Source of the DNA: CAYONQ01 sp964405375
GTDB lineage: Bacteria > Planctomycetota > Phycisphaerae > Sedimentisphaerales > Anaerobacaceae
Assembly (NCBI GenBank): GCA_964405375.1
Contig: CAYONQ010000042.1
Span: 1-22,092, forward strand
Direction of reading: 5' to 3'
Length of the DNA stretch: 22,092 nucleotides
Of the stretch, positions 1 through 7,143 are shown piece by piece. Under the pieces are notes generated by a model, which was given only the letters and a program-made list of their open reading frames with translations, was not told the origin of the DNA and did no database searches. Position 1 is the stretch's first letter; every line of letters begins with the position of its first letter. The translations under genes and the position numbers were made by a program.

Positions 1-2
1 CG

Positions 3-1925
3 GCAAAGGCCTATACTGAGCAGATAGCGGCAATAAAGACCGAGGCAAAAGGGCAAATAGAAACCATCAAGGTGGCCGCCGAGAAGAAGGCAAGGACCGA
101 CGCCGAGGCAATAACAAAGACAAAAGCACAGGCCGAAGAGTTAATAGCCAAAAGCAAGACGGAGACCGAGGAGCGGATAGCTCAGGCCGGGGCGATAGTC
201 GAGGCCGAACGGAAGGCGAGAGTCGAGGTTGAGAAACAGATAGCCGAGACCAAAGCCGCCGTCGAGCAGACAGCGAAGACCTATACCGAGCAGATAACGG
301 CAATCAAGGCCGAGGCAAAAGAGCAGATAGCAATTATCAAAGCCGCGGCTGAGAAGAAGGCAAGGACTGATGCCGAGACAATAGCAAAAACCAAAACCGA
401 AGCCGAGGATGCGGTAGCCAAACAAAAGGCGATATTAAAGGCGGATGCTGAAGAGATAATAGCCAAAAGCAAGGCAGAGGCCGAAGAGGCGATAGCCAAG
501 GCAAACACCGAGGCCGAAAGGCGGATAGCCCAGGCGGAGGCGATAGTCGAGGCCGAACAGAGGGCGAGAATTGAGGTCGAGAAACAGATAGCCGAGACGA
601 AAGCCGCCGCTGAGCAGACGGCGAAGACCTATATCGAGCAGATAGCTAAGATAAAGGCACAGGTAAAAGAGCAAATAGAAACCATCAAGGTGGCAGCCGA
701 GAAAAAGGCAAGGACCGACGCCGAGACAATAGCAAGGACAAAAGCACAGGCCGAAGAGTTAATAGCCAAAAGCAAGACGGAGACCGAGGAGCGGATAGCT
801 CAGGCCGGGGCGATAGTCGAGGCCGAACGGAAGGCGAGAGTCGAGGTTGAGAAACAGATAGCCGAGACCAAAGCCGCCGTCGAGCAGACAGCGAAGACCT
901 ATACCGAGCAGATAACGGCAATCAAGGCCGAGGCAAAAGAGCAGATAGTAACTATCAAGGCCGAAGCCGAGGATGCGGTAGCCACACAAAAGGCGATATT
1001 AAAGGCTGAGGATGAAGAGATAATAGCCAAAAGCAAGACGGAGACCGAGGAGCGGATAGCTCAGGCCGAGGCGGAGGTGGAAGGGGCGATAGCCAAGGCA
1101 AACACTGGGGCCGAAGAACGGATAGTGAAAGTCGAGGCGGAGGCCAAAGAGCAGATAGAGACCGTCAAGACCGCAGCCGAACAAAAGGCGAGGGCCGACG
1201 CCGAGACAATAGCAAAGACCAGAGCGGATGCTGAGGAGATAATAGCCAAAAGCAAAGTCGAGACCGAGGAGACAATCGTCAGAGCAAAGGCCGAAGCCGA
1301 AGAACGAATAGCCAAGATCAGGGCTGAGAGCGAGGAGAAAATAGCAAAGGCCAAGGCCGAGGAAAAGGGTAAGGAAGTCACTGAAGAGGTCAGCGGTGCC
1401 GCCGAAAACGACATAAAAGAAGAACCCTCCTCATCCGCAACATCAGAGGAGCCAGCGCTTGACAGTACCGATGCAGCCCTGGCGATATGCGCAAAAGACA
1501 TTATGCAAAAGGACGTTATCTGGGGCAGTCCCGATGATAGCGTCCAGCAGACCCTTGCAAAGATGCAGCAACACAGTATCGACTATATAATGATAGGCCC
1601 GGACGAAGTGCCGGAAGCCATTGTATCAAGGTCTGATTTAACGGGGGCAATCAGTCCATACCTGCGGCCTGAGTTTGCCAAGTGGCGTCGGCCGCTGGAT
1701 GACGCTACGCTTCGTATCAAGGTCAAATGGGTAATGAGCAGGCCTGTTCGCACCATAGGCCCCGACGCATCGCTTGCAGATATAATAGAAAATATATGCA
1801 GCTTCGGCGGTCGTGCTTTGCCAGTGGTGGACCAGCAGGGTAAAGTGCAGGGCATAATAACAGTTTTCGATGTCTTCAAGGCCCTGCCAAACAACGATTT
1901 AGGGACCGACCCAGTGGGCCGTTAA
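3..1925 (+). CDS. Repetitive coiled-coil protein with C-terminal CBS-domain pair (5' end outside window)
   Basis: The frame is open to the left edge (codon 1 at base 3), and the bases before the first GTG (72) encode the same repeat as the rest, so the real start lies upstream. About 640 residues are visible. Residues 1 to about 455 are an uninterrupted Ala/Glu/Lys/Ile-rich helix (recurring AEAEERIAKAKAE-like units) with no Pro and almost no Gly, typical of a long coiled coil. An acidic, Ser/Pro-rich linker (about 456-493) follows. The C-terminus holds two CBS motifs: about 494-546 (begins AKDIMQKDVIW) and about 574-631 (VMSRPVRTIGPDASL to QGIITVFDVFKAL). CBS pairs usually bind adenine nucleotides and regulate an attached activity; here the only partner is the rod, so a ligand-gated scaffold is my inference. 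No signal peptide can be judged. The 3' end overlaps the convergent small secreted-protein gene by 27 bases. Confidence 0.85.
   Translation, partial: AKAYTEQIAAIKTEAKGQIETIKVAAEKKARTDAEAITKTKAQAEELIAKSKTETEERIAQAGAIVEAERKARVEVEKQIAETKAAVEQTAKTYTEQITAIKAEAKEQIAIIKAAAEKKARTDAETIAKTKTEAEDAVAKQKAILKADAEEIIAKSKAEAEEAIAKANTEAERRIAQAEAIVEAEQRARIEVEKQIAETKAAAEQTAKTYIEQIAKIKAQVKEQIETIKVAAEKKARTDAETIARTKAQAEELIAKSKTETEERIAQAGAIVEAERKARVEVEKQIAETKAAVEQTAKTYTEQITAIKAEAKEQIVTIKAEAEDAVATQKAILKAEDEEIIAKSKTETEERIAQAEAEVEGAIAKANTGAEERIVKVEAEAKEQIETVKTAAEQKARADAETIAKTRADAEEIIAKSKVETEETIVRAKAEAEERIAKIRAESEEKIAKAKAEEKGKEVTEEVSGAAENDIKEEPSSSATSEEPALDSTDAALAICAKDIMQKDVIWGSPDDSVQQTLAKMQQHSIDYIMIGPDEVPEAIVSRSDLTGAISPYLRPEFAKWRRPLDDATLRIKVKWVMSRPVRTIGPDASLADIIENICSFGGRALPVVDQQGKVQGIITVFDVFKALPNNDLGTDPVGR
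119..948 (+). repeat. 618-bp period internal repeat with 212-bp identical copies
   Basis: Bases 119-330 and 737-948 are identical over 212 bp at an offset of exactly 618 bp (206 codons). A third, diverged copy of the same module starts around 536 (the GCGATAGTCGAGGCC block recurs at 192, 540 and 810). Spacings are multiples of three, so the repeats change rod length without breaking the frame. The lack of even synonymous differences between the two copies points to recent duplication or gene conversion. Confidence 0.9.
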
Positions 1926-2387
1926 GGTTTGTGTGGCGGTATATGTCCCCGCATCAGCCAGTTGATTGGCCTGATTGCTCGCCCTGACATAAAGCGTTAG
2001 TTCTACATCGTTGTCGTCTGATATATGTGTGATGCCGGCGGCGAGGCTTAAGAATGAATCATAACTTGTCCAGTCAACTGTTGACCCACCGGTAGCGCTG
2101 CTTCCGTCGCCATCGAATGTCAGCTTGTACTCCGTTGCCAGTGTACAGCTACCTAAAGATAGTTGAGCCGTTGCACTGTTGTCTGCGGATATTTCCGCAT
2201 CACCGCTCGTGTGAAGTGTTGTCGTGCTGTTACCGCTGACAATGTCGTCCCGCTCGGTTATATGTTCCGATACGGTAATATCAGGGAAGTTGTCACTCCA
2301 GTACATAAACGTTGATGCACTGCTAACCAGGCCAAACACCAGAACAAAAGTTACCGAACAAAATAATTTCCTACGCATAACGCTCAT
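1899..2387 (-). CDS. Small secreted beta-rich protein, paralogue 1 (short N-terminus)
   Basis: A 162-residue protein with a signal peptide (MRRKLFCSVTFVLVFGLVSSA). It is clearly paralogous to the genes at 5481-6017 and 6413-6904: shared blocks are a WSxNF motif near the N-terminus, TEYKLTFDGDG, SATGGSTVDWTSYDSFL, and the C-terminal AGTYTATQTLTAHW. The pattern of short alternating hydrophobic strands suggests a beta-sandwich. The final strand resembles the end of WxL, spore-coat-U and DUF4402 domains, but I cannot assign a Pfam family. Unlike its paralogues, the mature protein starts almost directly at WSDNF and lacks the preceding strand that contains TCSVTVTV in paralogue 2. It is the last gene of the minus-strand cluster, 51 bases after the secretin. 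Met at 2378 is an alternative start giving a tighter signal peptide. Confidence 0.8.
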   Translation of the reverse strand: MSVMRRKLFCSVTFVLVFGLVSSASTFMYWSDNFPDITVSEHITERDDIVSGNSTTTLHTSGDAEISADNSATAQLSLGSCTLATEYKLTFDGDGSSATGGSTVDWTSYDSFLSLAAGITHISDDNDVELTLYVRASNQANQLADAGTYTATQTLTAHWVGP

Positions 2388-2438
2388 CCCTGGCCGTTAT
2401 CTTCGTAGTAAAGAAATGGCCGAAAGGTACGATGAAAT

Positions 2439-4061
2439 TCAAAATCGCGGCAGCTCTCTGCCTGCAGGTTCATCTTCCTTACCTGTATCCAGTAAAGCCG
2501 CTACTTCCTGCAGAGCATCAATTTCTTCGGCTATTATGTTGAAGGGGTAGTGCTCGCCCAAAGGAACAATTTCCGCCTTATTCATTCTGACTACTGCACC
2601 GCTATGGTGGTCCTGACCCTGCCCCTCAAGCACAGCAACTATCTCCCGCAGACATTTGATTTCCTTTTCTATGCTAATCGAATTATCACTGTGTTGATGC
2701 TGTCCGCCGGATACCGCCGCCGCATCCTGTATGCTCTCAAGCTCTTTGTCTGCATCTATCAGCTCATGGCTGTCGGAAAGCGCAATTTCTCCTTCCTTCA
2801 TCAACCGTGGAGTAATAAATATCATCACTTCCTTCTTCACGGTAGTATTGTCTACGGTCTTGAACAGCCCGCCTATAAGAGGAAGCGAGCTGAGAACGGG
2901 CACACGTTTCTCCTTGCTTTGTTCCTGGGTTTCGACGAGACCTCCTATCACGATTGCATCGCCTTCCTTCACTCGCACGCGGGTATCGGCCTTACGGCGT
3001 CGAATCAACGGTAGGTCTCCCGATGCGTTCCCCGCTATCTGGTTCTGGCGGCTGGCTACATCACTCACTTCCGTAAGAACGTCAACCGTAATATCCCCAT
3101 TGTCGCCTATGTACGGCGTCATCTCCAGCAGCACGCCGGACTTGATTTTCTGAATTTCGGTCCGCAGCGAGGTAGTGTAGTAATTTGTAACTATGGTGAA
3201 GTATTCATCAAGCGATATGTCTATAATGGCTTTTTCGCCATTCAGGGTCGCTACCCGGGGCCGGCTCCTTATACTGGCGCGCTCCTCGCTCACCAGCGCC
3301 TCAAGTGTGAAAAGCAGCTCCGTGACTTCATTTTTAGGTACGCTTGTATAACGTGCTATACCTGTGAAGGCGCCGATACCATGTGTCATACTTATGGCAT
3401 TGTGTCGGCCGGTATATTCCCAATCCAGCCCGAACTGCTCACCCGCCTCCTCCCACAGGTCCACAACAAGCACCTCCAGTACCACTTGGGGCCGCGGAAC
3501 GTCCAGCTTCGCAACGATTTCCATAATGTGTTTCGTAATCTCGGGCACCGCATAAATCAGGACCTCGTTGACTCTCTCACCGCTGGATACGTATTGCTGC
3601 AGTGACTGTGGAAGAGAGGACTTTAAATGCTTTGCGGTTATATATTTCAGGTAAAGTCGATTCGAGGCGGAAATCTGCAGAGAGCTTGGGCACGTAGGGC
3701 TTCCACAGCTAATAATGTAAAAATTCTCGTTTTTCGGATAAATGAAAAGGCCTCGACCGGCTATAAGTTCTTCCAGACACTGTTTCAACGGTTTGCCCGA
3801 ACCCGCATCGAGCGAAATAAGAGGGTCGGGTACGTGGGGACAGGGGGCTATAACAACGCCAGCCTCTATTGATATGTCACGGAAGACCTGGGTCAGAGGC
3901 ACGTCAACCCAGACATTGTGAACCATTTGTTTGCCGGTATCGACGGCAGGCAAGGCAGATTCGGCAGGAACAGACAGACAACGACCCCAGACAGGCAGCA
4001 GTACGAATAGCACCGCTGCTGCTGTTTTCCGCTGGCTCTGTCTGGCTGTTAATTTAATCAT
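2439..4061 (-). CDS. Secretin-family outer-membrane channel protein
   Basis: 540 residues with a signal peptide (about 1-33). Residues 46-118 form an N0/STN-like domain (VPLTQVFRDISIEAGVVI). Residues 134-192 form an N1-type domain ending in the typical AKLDVPRPQVVLEVLVVDL. Residues 195-420 are the secretin barrel domain, with VRVKEGDAIVIGGLVETQ, the signature VPVLSSLPLIGGLFK and IFITPRLM. Secretins form ring-shaped outer-membrane pores for type II/III secretion, type IV pili and phage export. With only N0 and N1 the protein is shorter than a full GspD. An unusual 120-residue C-terminal extension (421-540) carries three copies of an E-I-x-x-L-x-x-x-A-A-x-L-x-x-G-like unit. The start lies 13 bases after the chaperone-like gene, implying co-transcription. 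No GspE, GspF, PilC or pseudopilin gene is in the window. Confidence 0.93.
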   Translation of the reverse strand: MIKLTARQSQRKTAAAVLFVLLPVWGRCLSVPAESALPAVDTGKQMVHNVWVDVPLTQVFRDISIEAGVVIAPCPHVPDPLISLDAGSGKPLKQCLEELIAGRGLFIYPKNENFYIISCGSPTCPSSLQISASNRLYLKYITAKHLKSSLPQSLQQYVSSGERVNEVLIYAVPEITKHIMEIVAKLDVPRPQVVLEVLVVDLWEEAGEQFGLDWEYTGRHNAISMTHGIGAFTGIARYTSVPKNEVTELLFTLEALVSEERASIRSRPRVATLNGEKAIIDISLDEYFTIVTNYYTTSLRTEIQKIKSGVLLEMTPYIGDNGDITVDVLTEVSDVASRQNQIAGNASGDLPLIRRRKADTRVRVKEGDAIVIGGLVETQEQSKEKRVPVLSSLPLIGGLFKTVDNTTVKKEVMIFITPRLMKEGEIALSDSHELIDADKELESIQDAAAVSGGQHQHSDNSISIEKEIKCLREIVAVLEGQGQDHHSGAVVRMNKAEIVPLGEHYPFNIIAEEIDALQEVAALLDTGKEDEPAGRELPRF

Positions 4062-4074
4062 ACACCATGCTCAC

Positions 4075-5358
4075 TTATTTTACCGTGATACGAATGGGGA
4101 TTTTGTACGGCTCAGTGTTATTGCTGCCTTCAACAATCAATCCCGAGCGTTCTGCTTCCAGATGGATAATCCCGTTGTATTCTCTCTGTTGGGCATCGTG
4201 GGGTATCCTGACCGAACAAACCAGATTGCGCCGCGAATTCCCGGCCAGTGTAAAATTATCCGACTTCAGCTCCACCCAACCTTCGGGCAATTCATTGTGC
4301 TCAACACGACAGGATATCGACACCGTATTTAAGCCCTTGTTGGCGACCAGCAGCCGTGCAGCGGTGAAACGCCCCGGTGTCAGAACCAGATTGAGCTCTT
4401 TTTGCCCAATCTCTAGGGTTTGTATATCATCGCCTTTAAAGCTCTCAGCCCATAAACGGGCCGATTCGTTACTTACTGAAACATCCATATCTTTGGTTAT
4501 TTTACGGCTATACTTTGCGTCCGGCTCAAAAAACACACGCAGCTTATATTCTCCCGCCGGTAACGGCTGTGACATTACGCCGGTGAAATACCGGCTGTGA
4601 CCGGGAAAGATTCGTTTGCGGTTTATGTGCAGCGGAATAGAAGCCACCCGGCGCCAGTTTCCGGTATAGAGAAACGCCGTGCCCTTTGCCAGAAATGCTA
4701 TCAGTCCATCATTTTCCAGCTCTGCGGTGATTTTAAGTGCCTGCTCTTTTTCAATCTCGCCAGAACCCTGGCCCCAGCCCAGTTCCGCAGCAGGGTCTTT
4801 ATCAATAACAGGTGCAGGTAAAGATACATCTGTGTTGATAATGTTTGCCCGTGCAATATAGTTCCTTCTCGCCACATGTACGAATACGCCGGATGCAGTC
4901 CTCAGTACAACTTGTATGCCATTTTCCCGACTCTTGGGATTGCCCAGTCTGAACATAATGGCAGCCCAGTAGTCTCCGTCAGCGCTGGCGGGAGCTGATA
5001 CCTTTGCTTCTATCTTTCTTGATTCGCCCGGCTCGAGAACAAATTCGCCGGCATCGAAGTTAATCCAGTCAACGGCCGACCGCTCGTGCTTAAACTCCCG
5101 ACCGAAAGATAGGCTCCCTTCCGCAGACACCGTGAAATCAACAGCGCTCACATAGACAGTGCAGGGCCGAGTTTCCGGGCCTCTGTTGGTATTGGTTACA
5201 GTCACCGAGAAAAACGCCTCCTTCCCGGGCTTAACTTCAACCCATTGCTGCAGTGGAGTAACCGCCATCCCGGCAAAAGTACTGGAGGTCATAATAAAAA
5301 GGAACAGGATGACAAACCCTGCTCCAGTCCGGTTAACTATATTCGAATTCCTTTTCAT
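4075..5358 (-). CDS. Secreted multi-Ig-domain chaperone-like (PapD/DUF916-like) protein
   Basis: 427 residues with a signal peptide (about 1-29). Residues 31-165 look like a PapD or DUF916-type Ig domain: WVEVKPGKEAFFSVTVTNTN, then VDWINFDAGEFVLEPGESRK, then SAPASADGDYWAAIMFRLG followed by the strand IQVVLRTASGVFVHV. Residues about 172-295 form a second beta domain, and 320-427 a third, NEW3/Ig-like domain (LTPGRFTAARLLVANKG, LPEGWVEL). Proteins of this shape act as pilus-subunit chaperones or, in Gram-positives, as DUF916/DUF3324 partners of WxL surface proteins. There is no C-terminal membrane anchor, so a soluble periplasmic location is likely. A Shine-Dalgarno AAGGA lies about 7 bases before the ATG. 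It sits between a beta-rich subunit gene and the secretin, which supports a role in subunit export or assembly. The exact family is inferred. Confidence 0.8.
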   Translation of the reverse strand: MKRNSNIVNRTGAGFVILFLFIMTSSTFAGMAVTPLQQWVEVKPGKEAFFSVTVTNTNRGPETRPCTVYVSAVDFTVSAEGSLSFGREFKHERSAVDWINFDAGEFVLEPGESRKIEAKVSAPASADGDYWAAIMFRLGNPKSRENGIQVVLRTASGVFVHVARRNYIARANIINTDVSLPAPVIDKDPAAELGWGQGSGEIEKEQALKITAELENDGLIAFLAKGTAFLYTGNWRRVASIPLHINRKRIFPGHSRYFTGVMSQPLPAGEYKLRVFFEPDAKYSRKITKDMDVSVSNESARLWAESFKGDDIQTLEIGQKELNLVLTPGRFTAARLLVANKGLNTVSISCRVEHNELPEGWVELKSDNFTLAGNSRRNLVCSVRIPHDAQQREYNGIIHLEAERSGLIVEGSNNTEPYKIPIRITVK

Positions 5359-5415
5359 CTTGAATTCCTTAATTTACCATTGCAGAGAAAAATCACCTGC
5401 TTACAATAAAATGGG

Positions 5416-5455
5416 TAGTGGGGTCCGGCCCTTTTCTGCCAGCCAGACCCCACTA
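5416..5455 (-). terminator. Hairpin between subunit gene and chaperone gene (attenuator-like)
   Basis: A perfect 10-bp inverted repeat (TAGTGGGGTC at 5416-5425, GACCCCACTA at 5446-5455) with a 20-base loop lies 25 bases after the stop of the gene at 5481-6017 and before the chaperone-like gene. On the minus strand it is followed by CCCATTTTATTG, a weak T-rich stretch. It could act as a partial terminator or as a 3' mRNA-stabilising stem that raises subunit expression over the downstream genes. Confidence 0.6.
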
Positions 5456-5480
5456 TCCTCTCTATTAGAAATAATCCTGA

Positions 5481-6017
5481 TTACTGGGTTCCCCAGGCGG
5501 CCGTAAGGGTCTGGGTGGCACTGTAGCTGCCCGCGTCGGCAACCTCGCCGGCGGGGTTGGAAGCCCTTGCCCACAATCTGACCTCAACGGCTCCGTCTTC
5601 AGAGAAGTGTGTAACGACCGATGCACTCGTCAGGAACGAATCGTAAGCCGTCCAGTCCACTGTAGAACCGCCCGTGGCGCTGGCTCCGTCACCGTCGTAT
5701 GTCAGCTTGTACTCTGTAACGAGTACGTCAGCGCTGTTCGGGTCGGTATTTGTCAACACAGCAGTGCCGGCGGTGGTGATGTCCACATTTCCGTTCGTGT
5801 AGAGGTCAGTAGTATCGTTCCCATCGACAACGGTACTCTGGGCGGTGATGTTAGCCAGGTTGATACCACTGAAGTTGCCTGACCACTCCATAATGTTATC
5901 GACGGTAACCGTTACACTGCACGTGGCATCGGTGTTATTTGGGTCGGCCAGCACCAGCCCTGGAGTAAGGCATAACACCACCGTTACCAGTAACAAAACC
6001 TTAGCTAAAGTTTTCAT
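5481..6017 (-). CDS. Small secreted beta-rich protein, paralogue 2 (likely main subunit)
   Basis: 178 residues with a clear signal peptide (MKTLAKVLLLVTVVLCLTPG, likely cleaved after LVLA). The mature N-terminus contains ATCSVTVTVDNIMEWSGNF, then LYTNGNVDITT, TEYKLTYDGDG, TVDWTAYDSFL, and the C-terminal AGSYSATQTLTAAWGTQ. It is a close relative of the proteins at 1899-2387 and 6413-6904. The regular alternation and Thr/Ser/Asn/Asp richness indicate a small secreted beta-sandwich, like fibre subunits (DUF4402/spore-coat-U) or WxL-type surface proteins; assignment to either is inference. It is the first gene of the minus-strand cluster, with Shine-Dalgarno AAGGGA 8 bases before the ATG, and is followed by a hairpin. 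That is the arrangement expected of the most abundant structural component. Confidence 0.82.
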   Translation of the reverse strand: MKTLAKVLLLVTVVLCLTPGLVLADPNNTDATCSVTVTVDNIMEWSGNFSGINLANITAQSTVVDGNDTTDLYTNGNVDITTAGTAVLTNTDPNSADVLVTEYKLTYDGDGASATGGSTVDWTAYDSFLTSASVVTHFSEDGAVEVRLWARASNPAGEVADAGSYSATQTLTAAWGTQ

Positions 6018-6412
6018 ATGTTTAATCCCTTAATTCCCACTGTTTACTCAATTAATGTCTCGTTTTTGCACTACGGCCCACTTGCGTATCCTCACTATCG
6101 GTTTTATTAAATTGCCACTTTATGTAGATTTGCCTTTTCCCCGCCACTTTCGAGCATTTTGCCCAGCTATTTCCAGCACATTGCGCATTTATCTGCAAAA
6201 CGGCCTGTCTTTGCATTTTTATAGGACCAACCTAACTTCCAAGTCCTACTCAGCGAAGACATCGGATGCACCGTTTTGTGTGATCCAAATAAGTCCTATA
6301 AGCCAACCTTCTCGAATTATCTTGACCCTGCACTTATGGTTCTGGTATAATGAAATCCTAATTTATCTAACACCTCTGCAAAATAGTAGAGTTGGCTAAC
6401 AGGAGCTGGGAG
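6018..6412. other. Divergent intergenic regulatory region
   Basis: 395 bases separate two divergently transcribed beta-protein genes. I see no convincing gene here; the open frame 6055-6399 has no start context and no recognisable protein. It holds the strong rightward promoter at 6322-6351. It also has an inverted pair of a 9-mer (TTATAGGAC at 6219-6227 and its complement at 6293-6301) and a direct repeat AAGTCCTA at 6241-6248 and 6291-6298. I could not identify a convincing -35/-10 pair for the leftward operon. Confidence 0.5.
6322..6351 (+). promoter_or_regulatory. Sigma70-like promoter for paralogue 3
   Basis: TTGACC (6322-6327), an 18-base spacer, and a perfect TATAAT (6346-6351). The expected start is near 6358, giving a leader of about 55 bases before the ATG at 6413. 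Confidence 0.75.
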
Positions 6413-6904
6413 ATGAAAAGTTACTTATTCATCGCAGTATTTGTGTCGTCTTTAGCGGCTGGTTTGGCCTGGGCTGTACCATCGCCTACCAGCGCCACGT
6501 GCAATATATCCTGCACCGTCGCAGAAGTTGCGGAGTGGTCACGTAACAGTTTGCCTGTTGCTATTGACATTGACGCTTCGCCCAGCACCTCACTTGTGCT
6601 CTATACCAACGGGGATGTAAAAATTACCGCTGACAATCCCGATACAGTTCAACTCTCGAAAGACGCTCTTACAGTGTACAAGCTGGAATATAACGGCTGC
6701 GGAACAGACCAAACGGACGGCAGGGCGGTAACCTGCAGCCAGTATGACTCATTCCTCAGCAACGACTTAACAGTAAGGCGCATCCCAAGTGATGGAACCG
6801 TCGAGGTCATTTTATCAGTTAAGGTTTCCTCCGAAACTATACACCTCGTCGATTCAGGCCGGCATTGCGCTACCCAGACTCTCACAGTCTGCTGGAAGTC
6901 GTAA
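6413..6904 (+). CDS. Small secreted beta-rich protein, paralogue 3 (cysteine-rich)
   Basis: 163 residues from the ATG at 6413, preceded by AGGAG; this is preferred over the upstream TTG at 6392, which would place charged residues before the signal peptide (MKSYLFIAVFVSSLAAGLAWA). It shares with the paralogues the SATCNISCTV and EWSRN block, LYTNGDVKITADN, VYKLEYNG, QYDSFLS, and a C-terminal CATQTLTVCW. It differs in having several extra cysteines (CNISC, NGC, VTCS, HCATQTLTVCW), suggesting disulphide cross-linking in the periplasm or at the surface. It is transcribed away from the chaperone/secretin cluster from its own strong promoter, so it may be a separately controlled subunit. Its function is unknown. 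Confidence 0.82.
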   Translation: MKSYLFIAVFVSSLAAGLAWAVPSPTSATCNISCTVAEVAEWSRNSLPVAIDIDASPSTSLVLYTNGDVKITADNPDTVQLSKDALTVYKLEYNGCGTDQTDGRAVTCSQYDSFLSNDLTVRRIPSDGTVEVILSVKVSSETIHLVDSGRHCATQTLTVCWKS

Positions 6905-7143
6905 TCTATGTAGACAGGCCGATTTCATACGCCCAGAGCTGCTGTTTTCGAAGGGTTCACCAGTAAAAACTCTCCATAGTTTGAGGATTTGGCTGTACAG
7001 TTTCAAAAGATTTTCCTGTCAGAAAAGGGGGTCTTGTTGCCGCATATATAGGGTTATCCTGTGCATAGCTTCCTGTTGCGTGTCCGATAATATAGTAAAG
7101 CAGTTAAGTTGCTTACGTGAAATTGAGGCCTATTGGGTGGGGC

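Noticed and set aside
119..948. CRISPR-like array
   Set aside because: The repeat is long (618-bp period), in frame and coding, with no short repeats or unique spacers.
67..1184. Several long antisense open frames opposite the coiled-coil gene
   Set aside because: They follow from the repetitive, stop-poor composition of the plus-strand gene; their Arg/Ser- or Leu/Gly-rich translations repeat with the DNA repeat and have no start context.
2439..4061. Naming the secretin gspD or pilQ
   Set aside because: Domain make-up is shorter than GspD, lacks PilQ AMIN domains, and no partner genes are in view; a specific symbol would be unsupported.
6055..6399. 114-codon open frame in the divergent gap
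   Set aside because: No ribosome-binding site, no recognisable domain, and it covers the strong promoter of the third subunit gene.
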